Shown piece by piece: positions 16,927 through 24,552 of a stretch of 64,000 bases of DNA (position 1 is its first letter; each line of letters opens with the position of its first letter). The notes under the pieces are model-generated. The model did no database searches. It was not told where the DNA came from and saw only the letters and a program-made list of their open reading frames with translations. The position numbers and the translations under genes were made by a program. Source of the DNA: JBBRDU01 sp038230335 (GTDB taxonomy: Bacteria > Verrucomicrobiota > Verrucomicrobiia > Chthoniobacterales > UBA10450); NCBI GenBank assembly GCA_038230335.1, contig JBBRNL010000004.1, positions 319,483 through 383,482 of the forward strand, read 5' to 3'.

Positions 16927-17319
16927 TCAGGCGCCGCTAAAACCGCAAGCATATTCCTTCGGCCCAAGGCAATTCAGGCACCTTAGTGAGCCGCCTTCCA
17001 GGGTTTCGATCCACCCTCCCACGTTCGGCAGCAGATCGGTGGCCGCATGGATAAGCATGATCCCGAAAAGGTTCCTGCGCTGCAAATTGATCTGGAAGGT
17101 CGCCCACGCGATCAAAGGCAGGAGCACACCAAACAAACCAGTTCGATCCCCGCATCCGCGAATTCAAAGTCCTTATTCCGCGACAGACCCGCGAGATAAA
17201 GAACAGCGACAAAAATGACGCCAGGATTGAGAACAAACTTTAGCAATGCCGGGTTAATACTATCGCCCGAACGCCAGTCACCTTTCCAGCGGCACCAGAT
17301 TCACGTCTCTATTTGTCAT
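16927..17319 (-). pseudogene. Frameshifted small membrane protein remnant
   Basis: On the minus strand, ATG at 17319 opens MTNRDVNLVPLER. A shifted frame gives SGDSINPALLKFVLNPG, VIFVAVLYLAGLSRNKDFEF and ADAGIELV, and a third frame gives GVLLPLIAWATFQINL, LFGIMLIHAATDLLPNVGGW and LRCLNCLGPKEYACG. Read together they make a plausible protein of about 125 residues with two membrane helices, broken by two frameshifts. I do not recognise the family. Sequencing error is an alternative to decay. Confidence 0.45.
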
Positions 17320-17356
17320 TCGCCGATGAATTTTCGGCTCAACTGCATGGACTCGA

Positions 17357-18364
17357 CTAGTAAGTTACGGAGGGCTTAGCCGGTTTCTTTTTACGCGACG
17401 GCGTATCCGTCGGGCGGGCACTGGCGCGCGATGAACTCGGGGACTTGCCGGAATGGGTGCGATCTCCCTTCACGCTGTCACCGGTCCCCTTGGTTCCCGT
17501 ATGCGTTGATCCGGGAGACTTCGTATTCGTATTCCTATTGGTGTGCGTATTCGTATTTCTGTTGGAGTGCGAACTGGACTGGTGTCCGCCCCCTCCTCCC
17601 AGGATGGGTCCCAGCCCTACCCCGATAATTGACGGTATAATAGATGGGAACACCGCTCCCGGTCGTGCAGGCTCACCGTCTGCTGGTGCTCCCTGGGGAG
17701 CGGCCGGATTGGAAGCGGTCGTCATAATCAAATCCCGGCTGGGCAACGGTCCGAAGTCTGTGATCAGAGGATTTTTCTTCATGATGTCCGACAGATTTAC
17801 ATTTACCGGCGGCGGCAGCTTGGTGGCGCCCGCAGGCACATCCTCCATTTGGCCGCCTCGCACGTAAACCGATTCGCTCCGATTCTTATTCAAAGAAATG
17901 CGCGCACCACCCTCCAACACCGTTAACTTGTTCCTCCCGCCCCGAGCGGATTCCAAGATCACCGTCGTGCCGGTAACACTCACCGACACTGCGGCGGTGG
18001 ACATATTGGCTCCCCCCGAGTCTTTTGGGACGCGCAGAAGCATCGAGCCGTTGTCCAGATGAACACTGCGCCCGCTTCGGTTGAAACTGAAAACCGTATT
18101 CGACCCTAAACGCTCGATCGTCAGATCCACGAAGGTCAGCTCCGAGCGCGAAGCGGTCCCCGTGCGCACGCCGGTACCGTCGCTCACCCTGTCATCCAAA
18201 GCGGCCGGCTTCGCTTTGCCATCGGAAGGCAAAAGCTTCACGTCGTGGACAATTCGGGTTACGCGCGCTTCATCGGAAGCCGCCATCGCCCGGGAAATCG
18301 GCCACAGTTCAGCGCCAGCCAAGACAATCGTCAAAAACAAAACAGGATGAGTAACATTTTTCAT
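17357..18364 (-). CDS. Exported FecR-domain protein with Asn/Thr-rich tail
   Basis: This secreted protein of about 335 residues has a signal peptide at MKNVTHPVLFLTIVLAGA. Residues 40-180 form a FecR-like beta domain: VRTGTASRSELTFVDLTIER, NTVFSFNRSGRSVHLDNGSM, VSVTGTTVILESARGG, LTVLEGGARISL and VYVRGGQMEDVPAG. FecR domains usually sense or scaffold in the periplasm next to an ECF sigma factor. None is nearby, so this is the stand-alone type. The C-terminal 90 residues are a Gly-rich hydrophobic patch, then HSNRNTNTHTNRNTNT and a Lys/Ser-rich end. The start is set at the signal-peptide Met rather than the longer frame to 18493. Confidence 0.8.
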   Translation of the reverse strand: MKNVTHPVLFLTIVLAGAELWPISRAMAASDEARVTRIVHDVKLLPSDGKAKPAALDDRVSDGTGVRTGTASRSELTFVDLTIERLGSNTVFSFNRSGRSVHLDNGSMLLRVPKDSGGANMSTAAVSVSVTGTTVILESARGGRNKLTVLEGGARISLNKNRSESVYVRGGQMEDVPAGATKLPPPVNVNLSDIMKKNPLITDFGPLPSRDLIMTTASNPAAPQGAPADGEPARPGAVFPSIIPSIIGVGLGPILGGGGGHQSSSHSNRNTNTHTNRNTNTKSPGSTHTGTKGTGDSVKGDRTHSGKSPSSSRASARPTDTPSRKKKPAKPSVTY

Positions 18365-18576
18365 GGGAGCGTCGGTGGCTCTCCAAGGTGCCGATTGGCC
18401 GGAGCAAAGACCAGCATTTTCCGCCCGCCCCGCCTTCATCGATGAACCGCACGGCCCCGCCATCTCGAACTGGATGCGAGTAGTCCTTGCCAAACATCGG
18501 ACTCACCGCTCCAATCTTGCGCGATCCGGAACTTCCGCTCTGCCCACTCACTGACATACCACAAAAAAAGGATGGA

Positions 18577-19134
18577 ATGCTTCCCTTCATAAAAACGCCG
18601 CCGACCAGCCTGCGCAAGCATCGATCTGGCTCTGTCGTCAAACAAAACGAGGCGAGATCGAAGGTCTCGTCCAAGGGAAAAACGCGGAAAGGGCGAGCGC
18701 GAAAATTACCAACCGCCCTCGAAGTCCGCCAGTCCACCGTGCACGGCCGCGGCGTTTACGCGACCGATGCGATTAAAAAAGGCAAACGAATCATTGAGTA
18801 CACAGGACAGCTCGTTCCATGGCTTCAAGCCACGCCCCAAGCCGACGGCCCACACACTTTTCTCTTTGGCCTGACCAACGGGAAGGATGTGATCGACCCG
18901 GAGTTCGGCGGCAACGAGGCGCGCTGGATCAATCATTCGTGCGAGCCAAATTGCGAGGCGATCGAGGAAGGAAACCGCGTCTTCATCTACGCCCTGCGCC
19001 CCCTCCAATCGGGCGAGGAACTCTTCTATGACTACGGATTGGAAGTCGATGAGCCCCGCACAAAAAAGCTTGAGCGGGAATATGAATGCCGCTGCGGTTC
19101 TTCAAAGTGCCGCGGCACATTGCTCGGCGCTTGA
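18577..19134 (+). CDS. SET-domain protein lysine methyltransferase
   Basis: This 185-residue protein consists of a basic N-terminal tail (about 40 residues, Lys/Arg-rich) and a complete SET domain. SET enzymes transfer methyl from S-adenosylmethionine to lysines of proteins. Key parts are VHGRGVYATDAIKKG, the SAM pocket RWINHSCEPNCE, the catalytic strand GEELFYDYG, and a post-SET zinc motif CRCGSSKC that normally pairs with the NHSCEPNC cysteine. The start at MLPFIKTPP has an AAAGGA ribosome site four bases upstream; the frame is open back to 18487. It is divergent from the FecR-like gene. The bacterial target is unknown. Confidence 0.88.
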   Translation: MLPFIKTPPTSLRKHRSGSVVKQNEARSKVSSKGKTRKGRARKLPTALEVRQSTVHGRGVYATDAIKKGKRIIEYTGQLVPWLQATPQADGPHTFLFGLTNGKDVIDPEFGGNEARWINHSCEPNCEAIEEGNRVFIYALRPLQSGEELFYDYGLEVDEPRTKKLEREYECRCGSSKCRGTLLGA

Positions 19135-19173
19135 GCTGCCGGCGAAACCGCGCGCTTCAGTTCGTCAGTTTTC

Positions 19174-19389
19174 TCAGTCCAGCTTCTGCACGAGCAGCCA
19201 GACAAAAGCCGACAGCACGCCGGCAAAGGCGGAAAGCACAATGGTCGCGCGTCGCGCGCGCCGCACCTTGAAGTCGGGCCTCGGCACATCGTCGTGAATG
19301 TGCGTGCCCTCGTAAATCTTCATGAGGAAGAACGCCACCACGAAGCCAACCGCCGCCCATTTGGCAGACCCGAGAATCAGCTCCCACAT
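19174..19389 (-). CDS. Small two-helix membrane protein
   Basis: This 71-residue protein has two membrane helices (AKWAAVGFVVAFFLMKIYEG and RATIVLSAFAGVLSAFVWLL) joined by a charged loop with HIHDDVPRPDFKVRRARR. I do not recognise a family. Coding is supported by the clean hydrophobic pattern and by its position between other genes. It converges on the SET-domain gene. Confidence 0.55.
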   Translation of the reverse strand: MWELILGSAKWAAVGFVVAFFLMKIYEGTHIHDDVPRPDFKVRRARRATIVLSAFAGVLSAFVWLLVQKLD

Positions 19390-19452
19390 GCGGTTCTATG
19401 ATAACCCAAAACCGCCCGCTCGTCACTCAATCCCTGCGCCTCCACCGAGTTC

Positions 19453-19503
19453 AGGCGGCTAACGTGCATTCTTCCTGTAGCCACGGCACCCTGCTGCCGT
19501 GTC
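19453..19503. repeat. Intergenic repeat, copy 2 (GTAGCCACGGCAC family)
   Basis: CTTCCTGTAGCCACGGCAC is identical to the copy near 2364-2382, again preceded by an AGGCGGCT segment and followed by a near-palindromic CCTGCTGCCGTG. The two copies share about 40 aligned bases with few mismatches while the surrounding genes are unrelated. Confidence 0.7.
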
Positions 19504-19534
19504 CCGCGGTTATCAAAACTCCAAAGACAGAGAT

Positions 19535-19774
19535 CTACCGGCACGTCCGGCCGAGAAACAGGACAGCTCCCAGGGCCACTTCCGCTAGATAGACGGAGCG
19601 CGCAATTTTTGGATATTCGATTAACTCCTCCGTTAAAGCGCGACTCAGATCCGGCCCGAACCGGCCGAGCAACGATTGGCGGCGTGGCCGCACTAATCCC
19701 ATAAGGCCATCCCCAATCAGAAAAAGTCCCCCTGCCTCCATGAAGCGCCGGCCCATCAGTTTACTTGTCATCAC
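19535..19774 (-). CDS. Small hypothetical protein
   Basis: This 79-residue protein has a Gly-rich, weakly hydrophobic N-terminal half (FMEAGGLFLIGDGLMGLVRP), a basic middle and a hydrophobic C-terminal stretch (YLAEVALGAVLFLG). The pattern suits a small membrane-associated protein with one or two helices. I do not recognise the family. It is next to repeat elements on both sides, and coding status is moderately supported only. Confidence 0.45.
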   Translation of the reverse strand: MMTSKLMGRRFMEAGGLFLIGDGLMGLVRPRRQSLLGRFGPDLSRALTEELIEYPKIARSVYLAEVALGAVLFLGRTCR

Positions 19775-20192
19775 TCCTCTTCGCGCGCCGCGCGCCTCTT
19801 TTCAAATGAGCGACGCTCTTTTTGGAACATCGGATGATAGATTTGTGTACCCTCCATGCCGCTCGCCTTGTTTTCCGAACGAGGTTGACTGCGTAACGCC
19901 GCGCTTCGGAGGGAGATCCCTCGCCGTCTCCGCTGGAACGGGATGACACGCCTGGGCGGGATGAACTCCGAACGTTGGGCGTTGAACGTTCGGCGTTACG
20001 CGCTGAACGGTGGAGTGCCCGGATTGTGGAAGTTGGACTTTGTAAGCCACGCCTTAAATGTGTCATCCCGAGGCTGACGCAGCGCGCCGAGGGATCCTAC
20101 CCATTCACACCAAATGACTCGACTACCCCAGTCGGTCGCAGAAGCGACCCATCTCCCGCTGGTCACCCAACGCTTTCTTTCTAATATCCTTT
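19775..20192. repeat. Repeat-rich 400-base spacer with inverted TGTCATCCC arms
   Basis: No gene is seen here. Two inverted arms at 19915-19949 and 20060-20096 share GTGTCATCCC at one end and GAGGGATC at the other, in opposite orientation. Between them, at 19968-20009, is the longest member of the GTTGAGCG-type repeat family, with several GCGTT steps. The layout resembles a small palindromic interspersed element such as a MITE. No transposase is encoded. Confidence 0.6.
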
Positions 20193-21485
20193 ATGCACGA
20201 TCCTGTTGAAGCGCCTGCCACGGGACCGTGCATTCCCGCATCACCGCCTTCCGCCGAAAGTTCCCGCGCCCCCGCCGCATCGCCTGTCCTCGGCGTTCTG
20301 GCCGCGCTTAGTTTTTCACATTTAGTCAATGACACGCTGCAATCGCTGATTCCCGCGATCTATCCGCTCCTGAAAGATGCGCTTCATCTCGACTTCCGGC
20401 ACATTGGACTCATCACCCTAACGAACCAGTTAACCGCATCGATCCTGCAACCTTTCGTGGGATTCTACACCGATCGTCGGCCCCAACCCTTCTCCCTCGC
20501 GCTCGGCATGGGCTCCACCCTCATCGGCCTGATCCTTCTTTCGCTCGCCAATAGCCTCGGCCTTGTTCTGGTCGCGGTTGCCTTCGTCGGTCTCGGTTCG
20601 TCCATTTTTCATCCGGAAGCCTCGCGCGTCGCGCACTTAAGTTCGGGCGGACAACACGGCTTCGCGCAGTCCCTCTTTCAGGTCGGCGGGAACGCGGGGA
20701 GCTCGCTTGGGCCGCTCCTCGCCGCCGCCATTATTGTCACGCGCGGACGCAGTTCCATCATGTGGTTCTCGCTTCTCGCCTTGCTCGGGATTGTCGTGCT
20801 CATCGGCGTGGGCCGCTGGTACGGCCGGGTTCTGGCGCGCCGCCACACCGCCAAAGCGGCCAGCCTGCACCCGCACGGTCACACCTCCCCTCTCTCGCGG
20901 CAGCGTGTTATTTTTTCGTTAGGCATCCTGATGGTCCTTGTTTTTTCGAAATATTTTTATCTGGCCAGCATGTCGAGCTATTACACTTTTTTCGTGATGG
21001 AGAAATTCGGCCTCACCGTGCAAAGCGCGCAGCTCCATCTCTTCATCTTTCTGTTCGCCATCGCGGCCGGCACCTTTCTCGGCGGTCCCATCGGCGATCG
21101 CATCGGCCGCAAAGCCGTCATCTGGGCCTCCATCCTCGGGGTCGCGCCGTTCGCCCTTGCCCTGCCTTATTCCAATCTTTTCTGGACCGGCATCCTGAGC
21201 GCCATCATTGGCCTGATCTTATCCTCCGCCTTTTCCGCGATTCTCGTTTATGCGCAGGAGCTGGTCCCGGGGAAAGTTGGACTGATGGCCGGTCTCTTTT
21301 TTGGACTCGCCTTCGGCATGGGCGGAATAGGTTCGGCCGTGCTCGGCGTCCTGGCCGATCGCCACGGCATCCCCTTCGTCTTCCAAATCTGCTCGTACCT
21401 CCCCCTCATCGGCCTTCTCACGGCCTTTCTTCCCGACCTGTCCCGCCTGGCAAAGCAACCGGCAATGAGCGCACGGGCCCGGTAG
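20193..21485 (+). CDS. fsr: Fosmidomycin-resistance-like MFS efflux protein
   Basis: This 12-helix inner-membrane transporter of 430 residues is close to the Fsr subfamily of drug-exporting MFS proteins. After a Pro/Ala-rich tail it reads SFSHLVNDTLQSLIPAIYPL, the Fsr signature near helix 1, followed by the STILQP-like turn SILQPFVGFYTDRRP (motif A region), GSSIFHPEASRVA and GGNAGSSLGPLLAA. Fsr proteins export fosmidomycin, and the natural substrate is often unknown. Two TCGTTAGG octamers (20417 and 20916) are in the gene in different reading frames. It converges on the glycosyltransferase pair. Confidence 0.85.
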   Translation: MHDPVEAPATGPCIPASPPSAESSRAPAASPVLGVLAALSFSHLVNDTLQSLIPAIYPLLKDALHLDFRHIGLITLTNQLTASILQPFVGFYTDRRPQPFSLALGMGSTLIGLILLSLANSLGLVLVAVAFVGLGSSIFHPEASRVAHLSSGGQHGFAQSLFQVGGNAGSSLGPLLAAAIIVTRGRSSIMWFSLLALLGIVVLIGVGRWYGRVLARRHTAKAASLHPHGHTSPLSRQRVIFSLGILMVLVFSKYFYLASMSSYYTFFVMEKFGLTVQSAQLHLFIFLFAIAAGTFLGGPIGDRIGRKAVIWASILGVAPFALALPYSNLFWTGILSAIIGLILSSAFSAILVYAQELVPGKVGLMAGLFFGLAFGMGGIGSAVLGVLADRHGIPFVFQICSYLPLIGLLTAFLPDLSRLAKQPAMSARAR

Positions 21486-21495
21486 CTTCGCGCCT

Positions 21496-22845
21496 TCAGT
21501 CAAGTCCTCGATTCTCCCCGACCGCTGCCGCCACGGCCACCCAGCCTGCTGGCATGATTTGTAACAAGAGCCGCGGAAAAGAGGTGCTCATGTGGGCCAA
21601 ATAATCAGGCCACGCGCTAAACACATAAGAGCATCCAAATAAAGCAATCGGCGCAAACACTCCCAGGGAAAGCAGGAACGTCCCGACGTGTCGCGCGCGA
21701 AAGGCCAGCGTGCCAAAGGCAGCGAGCACGATCCACCAAAAGAAACTCCAGTCGCTCGCCCGACTCATCTCCATGAACACTTCACGAAAGACCGGTCCAA
21801 CCCGATAGAAGTTGGTCCGGAGCATCGTCCAGTCGGGCGTCAGAAAATCGTGCGATTCAACCGCATGCACCACGTGCAAATAAACCCTCCAGCCAATCAA
21901 CACGGCCACGCCCGCGACGAGGCTCAGCCAGGCCCCCGGCTTTCCTCTTCTTTGCCATAAAACGATCGCACCGCAGAAGGCCGCGACTAACCAAAGCACG
22001 ATACCTTCCCGTTTCATCCAGGGGAGAAGCGCCATGGCGGCCGCATAAACACGGAACGATCGCGCGTCATCCTGTTTCAGCGACGTGAGGAGATAACCGA
22101 TGACTGCGAGATACACGACGCCCAGCGGGAAATCTGCATACCCGACGACCACGCCTCCGGTGCCATTTGTTAAAAAGGGAACAAGAACCAGGAGCGCGGT
22201 CACGGCCAGGCCAGGCCAGCGTCGGCCCGCCATCCGGCTGCCCACCAGCGCCAGCAGAATCGCACCTGCCGCATAGAAGAGCGGAAAAATAGTCTTCACC
22301 CAGAACTGGTTCGCCTCACCCATCCAAAGATAGAGCCAGGTCTCCGTCATCGGGATAAGAAGCGGGTACTCCGGATGACTGAAAACGCGCGCCGCGTCCC
22401 TGTAGTAAGCCGAAGGCAGAACGCCGCCGCTCAAAAAAGCGTAACGCGCCTTGATCTCCCAATTGAGCAGACCATCCCAGCCCAGCGTGTGCTGCGCCGA
22501 GGCAAGAAACATGGTGAGCACACCGAAAACAATCAGGGCCGACAGGAACCATTCGAGCTTGTTTGCTGGTTTCGGAACCACCCATGGCGAACCCGCCTTT
22601 GCTTTCCAACCGGAAAACGCAAGACCGACGCATCCGAGCGTGACGAGCAGTTGCAAGGGCAAACCGGTCATAAATATTCCGCCCAGGAAGAGAAGCAATG
22701 AGACCGCACCGCATCCGAATAACCAGGCCAGAGCTAAACATTCCGCTGCCTGCAAACGCGGCGTGTTTCGCAGCAGGAGTAATGTCACTCCGAAACCGGC
22801 AAGAAGAATTGTGCCAAGGCCTGCGATCAAGCCGATCAGAATCAC
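21496..22845 (-). CDS. GT-C type membrane glycosyltransferase-like protein
   Basis: This 449-residue protein has about ten to twelve membrane helices. Its first large periplasmic loop carries GWDGLLNWEIKARYAFLSGG and FSHPEYPLLIP. That resembles the catalytic-Asp loop of GT39/GT83-like enzymes, which use lipid-linked sugars to glycosylate lipids or proteins on the outer face of the inner membrane. The assignment is by pattern only. The upstream gene's stop overlaps its start by four bases (ATGA), so the two are translationally coupled. Confidence 0.7.
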   Translation of the reverse strand: MILIGLIAGLGTILLAGFGVTLLLLRNTPRLQAAECLALAWLFGCGAVSLLLFLGGIFMTGLPLQLLVTLGCVGLAFSGWKAKAGSPWVVPKPANKLEWFLSALIVFGVLTMFLASAQHTLGWDGLLNWEIKARYAFLSGGVLPSAYYRDAARVFSHPEYPLLIPMTETWLYLWMGEANQFWVKTIFPLFYAAGAILLALVGSRMAGRRWPGLAVTALLVLVPFLTNGTGGVVVGYADFPLGVVYLAVIGYLLTSLKQDDARSFRVYAAAMALLPWMKREGIVLWLVAAFCGAIVLWQRRGKPGAWLSLVAGVAVLIGWRVYLHVVHAVESHDFLTPDWTMLRTNFYRVGPVFREVFMEMSRASDWSFFWWIVLAAFGTLAFRARHVGTFLLSLGVFAPIALFGCSYVFSAWPDYLAHMSTSFPRLLLQIMPAGWVAVAAAVGENRGLD

Positions 22846-23336
22846 CGCGCCTCCGGCTCGATGATGGTCGGCGAGGGCACGAGACTAACGCTCGGGCCCA
22901 GTTGAACTCTCTTCCGAGCCCACGATGGAGTGCTCACATCGCAAAACACCACACCACTCAAACATCTTCGATCCAGACCCTCGCCGGCGTCAGACGTGAC
23001 ACCCGTGGCCGCCGAAATGAACCGGATCTCACGAGGCCAGGCGAGGTAGGCCACGACCATGCCGATAAAACTGCTGACCGGCTCCTCACTCTTCACGATT
23101 CCAATCGGTCGTTTTTTGTCGGGCAAGAGCGTGAGCGCATCACCGATCCGGCGGGAGCCATCCGTCATCCCGGCCGTCGCCGCCAGATACTTGTCGGTCG
23201 AGTGAAACGCCGCCGGCGCGTTGAAGGCGTCAGCGCGCAACGCCTTCACCAATCTGGGCGCACTACCTATTATATAGATCAGGCAGACCGCAGCCCAAAA
23301 AGCGCATTGAGTCGTAGCAAGTGGGCGCCGTGCCAT
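22842..23336 (-). CDS. Membrane-anchored partner of the GT-C protein, unknown function
   Basis: This protein of about 164 residues has one N-terminal helix (AFWAAVCLIYIIGSAPRLV) and a soluble domain outside (LTLLPDKKRPIGIVKSEEP, VVAYLAWPREIRFIS). It overlaps the glycosyltransferase-like gene by four bases and so is probably made with it. I do not recognise the fold; the position suggests an accessory subunit. The start MARRPLATT is preferred over the Met five codons earlier. Confidence 0.6.
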   Translation of the reverse strand: MARRPLATTQCAFWAAVCLIYIIGSAPRLVKALRADAFNAPAAFHSTDKYLAATAGMTDGSRRIGDALTLLPDKKRPIGIVKSEEPVSSFIGMVVAYLAWPREIRFISAATGVTSDAGEGLDRRCLSGVVFCDVSTPSWARKRVQLGPSVSLVPSPTIIEPEAR

Positions 23337-23368
23337 GAAAAATCGAACCACTTTAGCATTAATCTCTG

Positions 23369-24418
23369 CTAGCGCAGCGATACCATGTCGATCACAAAAC
23401 GATACTTCACATCGCTCTTCAGCATCCGCTCGTAGGCTTCGTTGATCTGCTCGATCGCAATCATTTCAATGTCGGAGGTGATGCCATGCTCGCTGCAGAA
23501 GTCGAGCATCTCCTGCGTCTCGGCGATGCCACCAATCAAGGAACCCGCCAGCTGACGTCGCGGCATGATTAGGTTGAAGACATTGACTGGCGCCGCGTCC
23601 GGCGGCACGCCTACCAGCGTCATGACACCGTCGCGTTTCAACAGGGTGAGATAAGCGTTGAGATCGTGCGCCGCCGAGACCGTGTCGATAATGAAGTCGA
23701 AGTTTTTCTCGTGTTTCTTCATCGCCTCCTCGTCCTTCGAAAGCACGACTTCATGGGCGCCCAATCGTTTCGCGTCCGCCGTCTTGCCGGGTGAGGTGGT
23801 GAAGAGCACGACCTGAGCGCCGAAGGCTTTGGCAAATTTTAGCGCCATGTGTCCGAGCCCGCCCAGTCCAACCACGCCGACCTTTTGCCCTTTGCCCACT
23901 TTCCAGCGGCGCAACGGCGAATAAGTCGTGATTCCCGCGCACAAGAGCGGCGCCGTCGCCGCCAGATCCAGTTTTTCGGAAATGCGCAGCACAAAATCCT
24001 GATCGACCACGATGCTCTTGGAATACCCGCCGTAAGTGACGCCGCCGGTGTGCTCGTCTTTACTGTTGTAGGTGAACACAGGGCCTTTGAGACAAAATTG
24101 TTCGAGATCCTCCTGACAGTTCTCGCAGACACCGCACGAATCCACCATGCAGCCCACCGCCACCCGGTCGCCTTCCTTGAAGTTCTTTACGTCGCTCCCG
24201 ACTTTCGTCACGCGTCCGACAATTTCATGGCCCGGCAGGCATGGATACGTGGTGCTGCCGCCCCATTCGTTCCGGGCCGTATGCAGATCGGAATGGCAGA
24301 CGCCGCAAAATAAAATTTCAATCTGCACATCGCTCGGTGTGGGATCGCGCCGTTCGAAGGAAAATGGAGTGAGCGAAGAAGATTGGGACTGCGCCGCATA
24401 GCCTTTGGTTGGATGCAT
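23369..24418 (-). CDS. Zinc-dependent NADP alcohol dehydrogenase (CAD/YahK-like)
   Basis: This 349-residue medium-chain dehydrogenase belongs to the cinnamyl-alcohol dehydrogenase group, which reduces aldehydes with NADPH. The catalytic zinc site is in CGVCHSDLHTARNEWG and PCLPGHEIVGRV. The structural zinc site is the four-Cys run SCGVCENCQEDLEQFC. The cofactor fold is VGVVGLGGLGHMALKFAKA. The C-terminus RFVIDMVSL is typical of the YahK/AdhA subgroup. It is divergent from the MetE-like operon, with a tandem operator-like repeat between them. Confidence 0.92.
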   Translation of the reverse strand: MHPTKGYAAQSQSSSLTPFSFERRDPTPSDVQIEILFCGVCHSDLHTARNEWGGSTTYPCLPGHEIVGRVTKVGSDVKNFKEGDRVAVGCMVDSCGVCENCQEDLEQFCLKGPVFTYNSKDEHTGGVTYGGYSKSIVVDQDFVLRISEKLDLAATAPLLCAGITTYSPLRRWKVGKGQKVGVVGLGGLGHMALKFAKAFGAQVVLFTTSPGKTADAKRLGAHEVVLSKDEEAMKKHEKNFDFIIDTVSAAHDLNAYLTLLKRDGVMTLVGVPPDAAPVNVFNLIMPRRQLAGSLIGGIAETQEMLDFCSEHGITSDIEMIAIEQINEAYERMLKSDVKYRFVIDMVSLR

Positions 24419-24500
24419 CCGAACTTCTTCGTCCGTGCGCGCCCTTCACGCAATCCGGCTGTCCCTCTCGGGACTCGTTCGATATTCCTGCTCTGCCGTA

Positions 24501-24538
24501 AAAATCTCTAGCGATCATTCCCAAAATCTCTAATGATC
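24501..24538. promoter_or_regulatory. Tandem operator-like direct repeat
   Basis: AAAATCTCTAGCGATC at 24501 and AAAATCTCTAATGATC at 24523 match at 14 of 16 bases with a 22-base period, two helical turns. They sit between the divergent alcohol dehydrogenase and MetE-like genes, about 15 bases before the latter's start. The spacing suits two dimers of a regulator on one face of the DNA. Confidence 0.45.
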
Positions 24539-24552
24539 CGGCTTCTGCATCT

